A stretch of 5,136 nucleotides of DNA from positions 1 to 5,136 of the forward strand of contig JAICSL010000153.1 of the NCBI GenBank assembly GCA_025936955.1, in the 5' to 3' direction. Both the position numbers and the translations under genes were made by a program. Under the pieces are notes generated by a model that saw only the letters and a program-made list of their open reading frames with translations, had not been told where the DNA came from and made no database searches. The stretch is from Nitrososphaeraceae archaeon (GTDB taxonomy: Archaea; Thermoproteota; Nitrososphaeria; Nitrososphaerales; Nitrososphaeraceae). Shown here piece by piece: positions 5,008-5,136 of this stretch (positions are counted from its first letter, which is position 1; every line of letters starts with the position of its first letter).

Positions 5008-5136
5008 TCATAATATTCTCAGTACTGATATTGTAAGTGGCCAAAATCTTACTCTCGCACCAGATATCATATCTCAGTAGTCTTCAGGTAATTTAAGTTT
5101 ACGGTAAAATGATTATTGTTATTTTATAGAAACTAT

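Noticed and set aside
1..5136. CRISPR array, insertion sequence or inverted terminal repeats
   Set aside because: No regularly spaced direct repeats, no transposase-like frame and no matching terminal repeats were seen on either strand.

Overview
The window is AT-rich and sparsely coding. It looks like chromosomal DNA of an ammonia-oxidising archaeon of the Nitrososphaeria (Thaumarchaeota), possibly a Nitrososphaera or Nitrosocosmicus relative. The reasons are the truncated winged-helix regulator of a type common in that group, a DUF4314-like protein with a low-complexity Asn/Ser/Asp-rich N-terminus, archaeal TATA boxes about 25-32 bases before start codons (leaderless style), TTG starts, and long gene-poor gaps. 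The taxonomic call is inference from style; no marker gene is present.

Layout. Positions 1-335 (minus) hold a short two-gene operon: a 45-residue unknown protein, then a winged-helix regulator cut by the window edge. A doubtful 64-codon ORF (434-628) reads away from it. At 766-1287 (minus) lies a DtxR/MntR-type metal-dependent repressor with an iron-type primary metal site, and a 15-base perfect palindrome sits about 85 bases upstream of its start. At 1563-1750 (minus) is a small CxxC protein that appears broken by a one-base slip in an A run. At 2064-3072 (plus) is a ZIP-family divalent metal transporter with a strong TATA box, a DtxR-like inverted repeat over the expected transcription start, and a 27-codon upstream ORF in the same frame. 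At 3088-3359 (minus) is a second small gene that looks frameshifted, convergent with the transporter. At 3700-4168 (plus) there is a short membrane or secreted ORF followed by open pieces in all three frames, probably a decayed gene. At 4561-4995 (minus) is the DUF4314-like protein.

How the parts may work together. The core is a metal-homeostasis pair: a DtxR-type sensor and a ZIP importer whose promoter carries the type of operator this family binds. The simplest model is repression of the importer when iron or manganese is sufficient, with the upstream ORF possibly adding a translational layer. The small genes around this core are poorly known, and several show one-base frame breaks. That could be real gene decay or base-level assembly errors; the two cannot be separated from this sequence alone.
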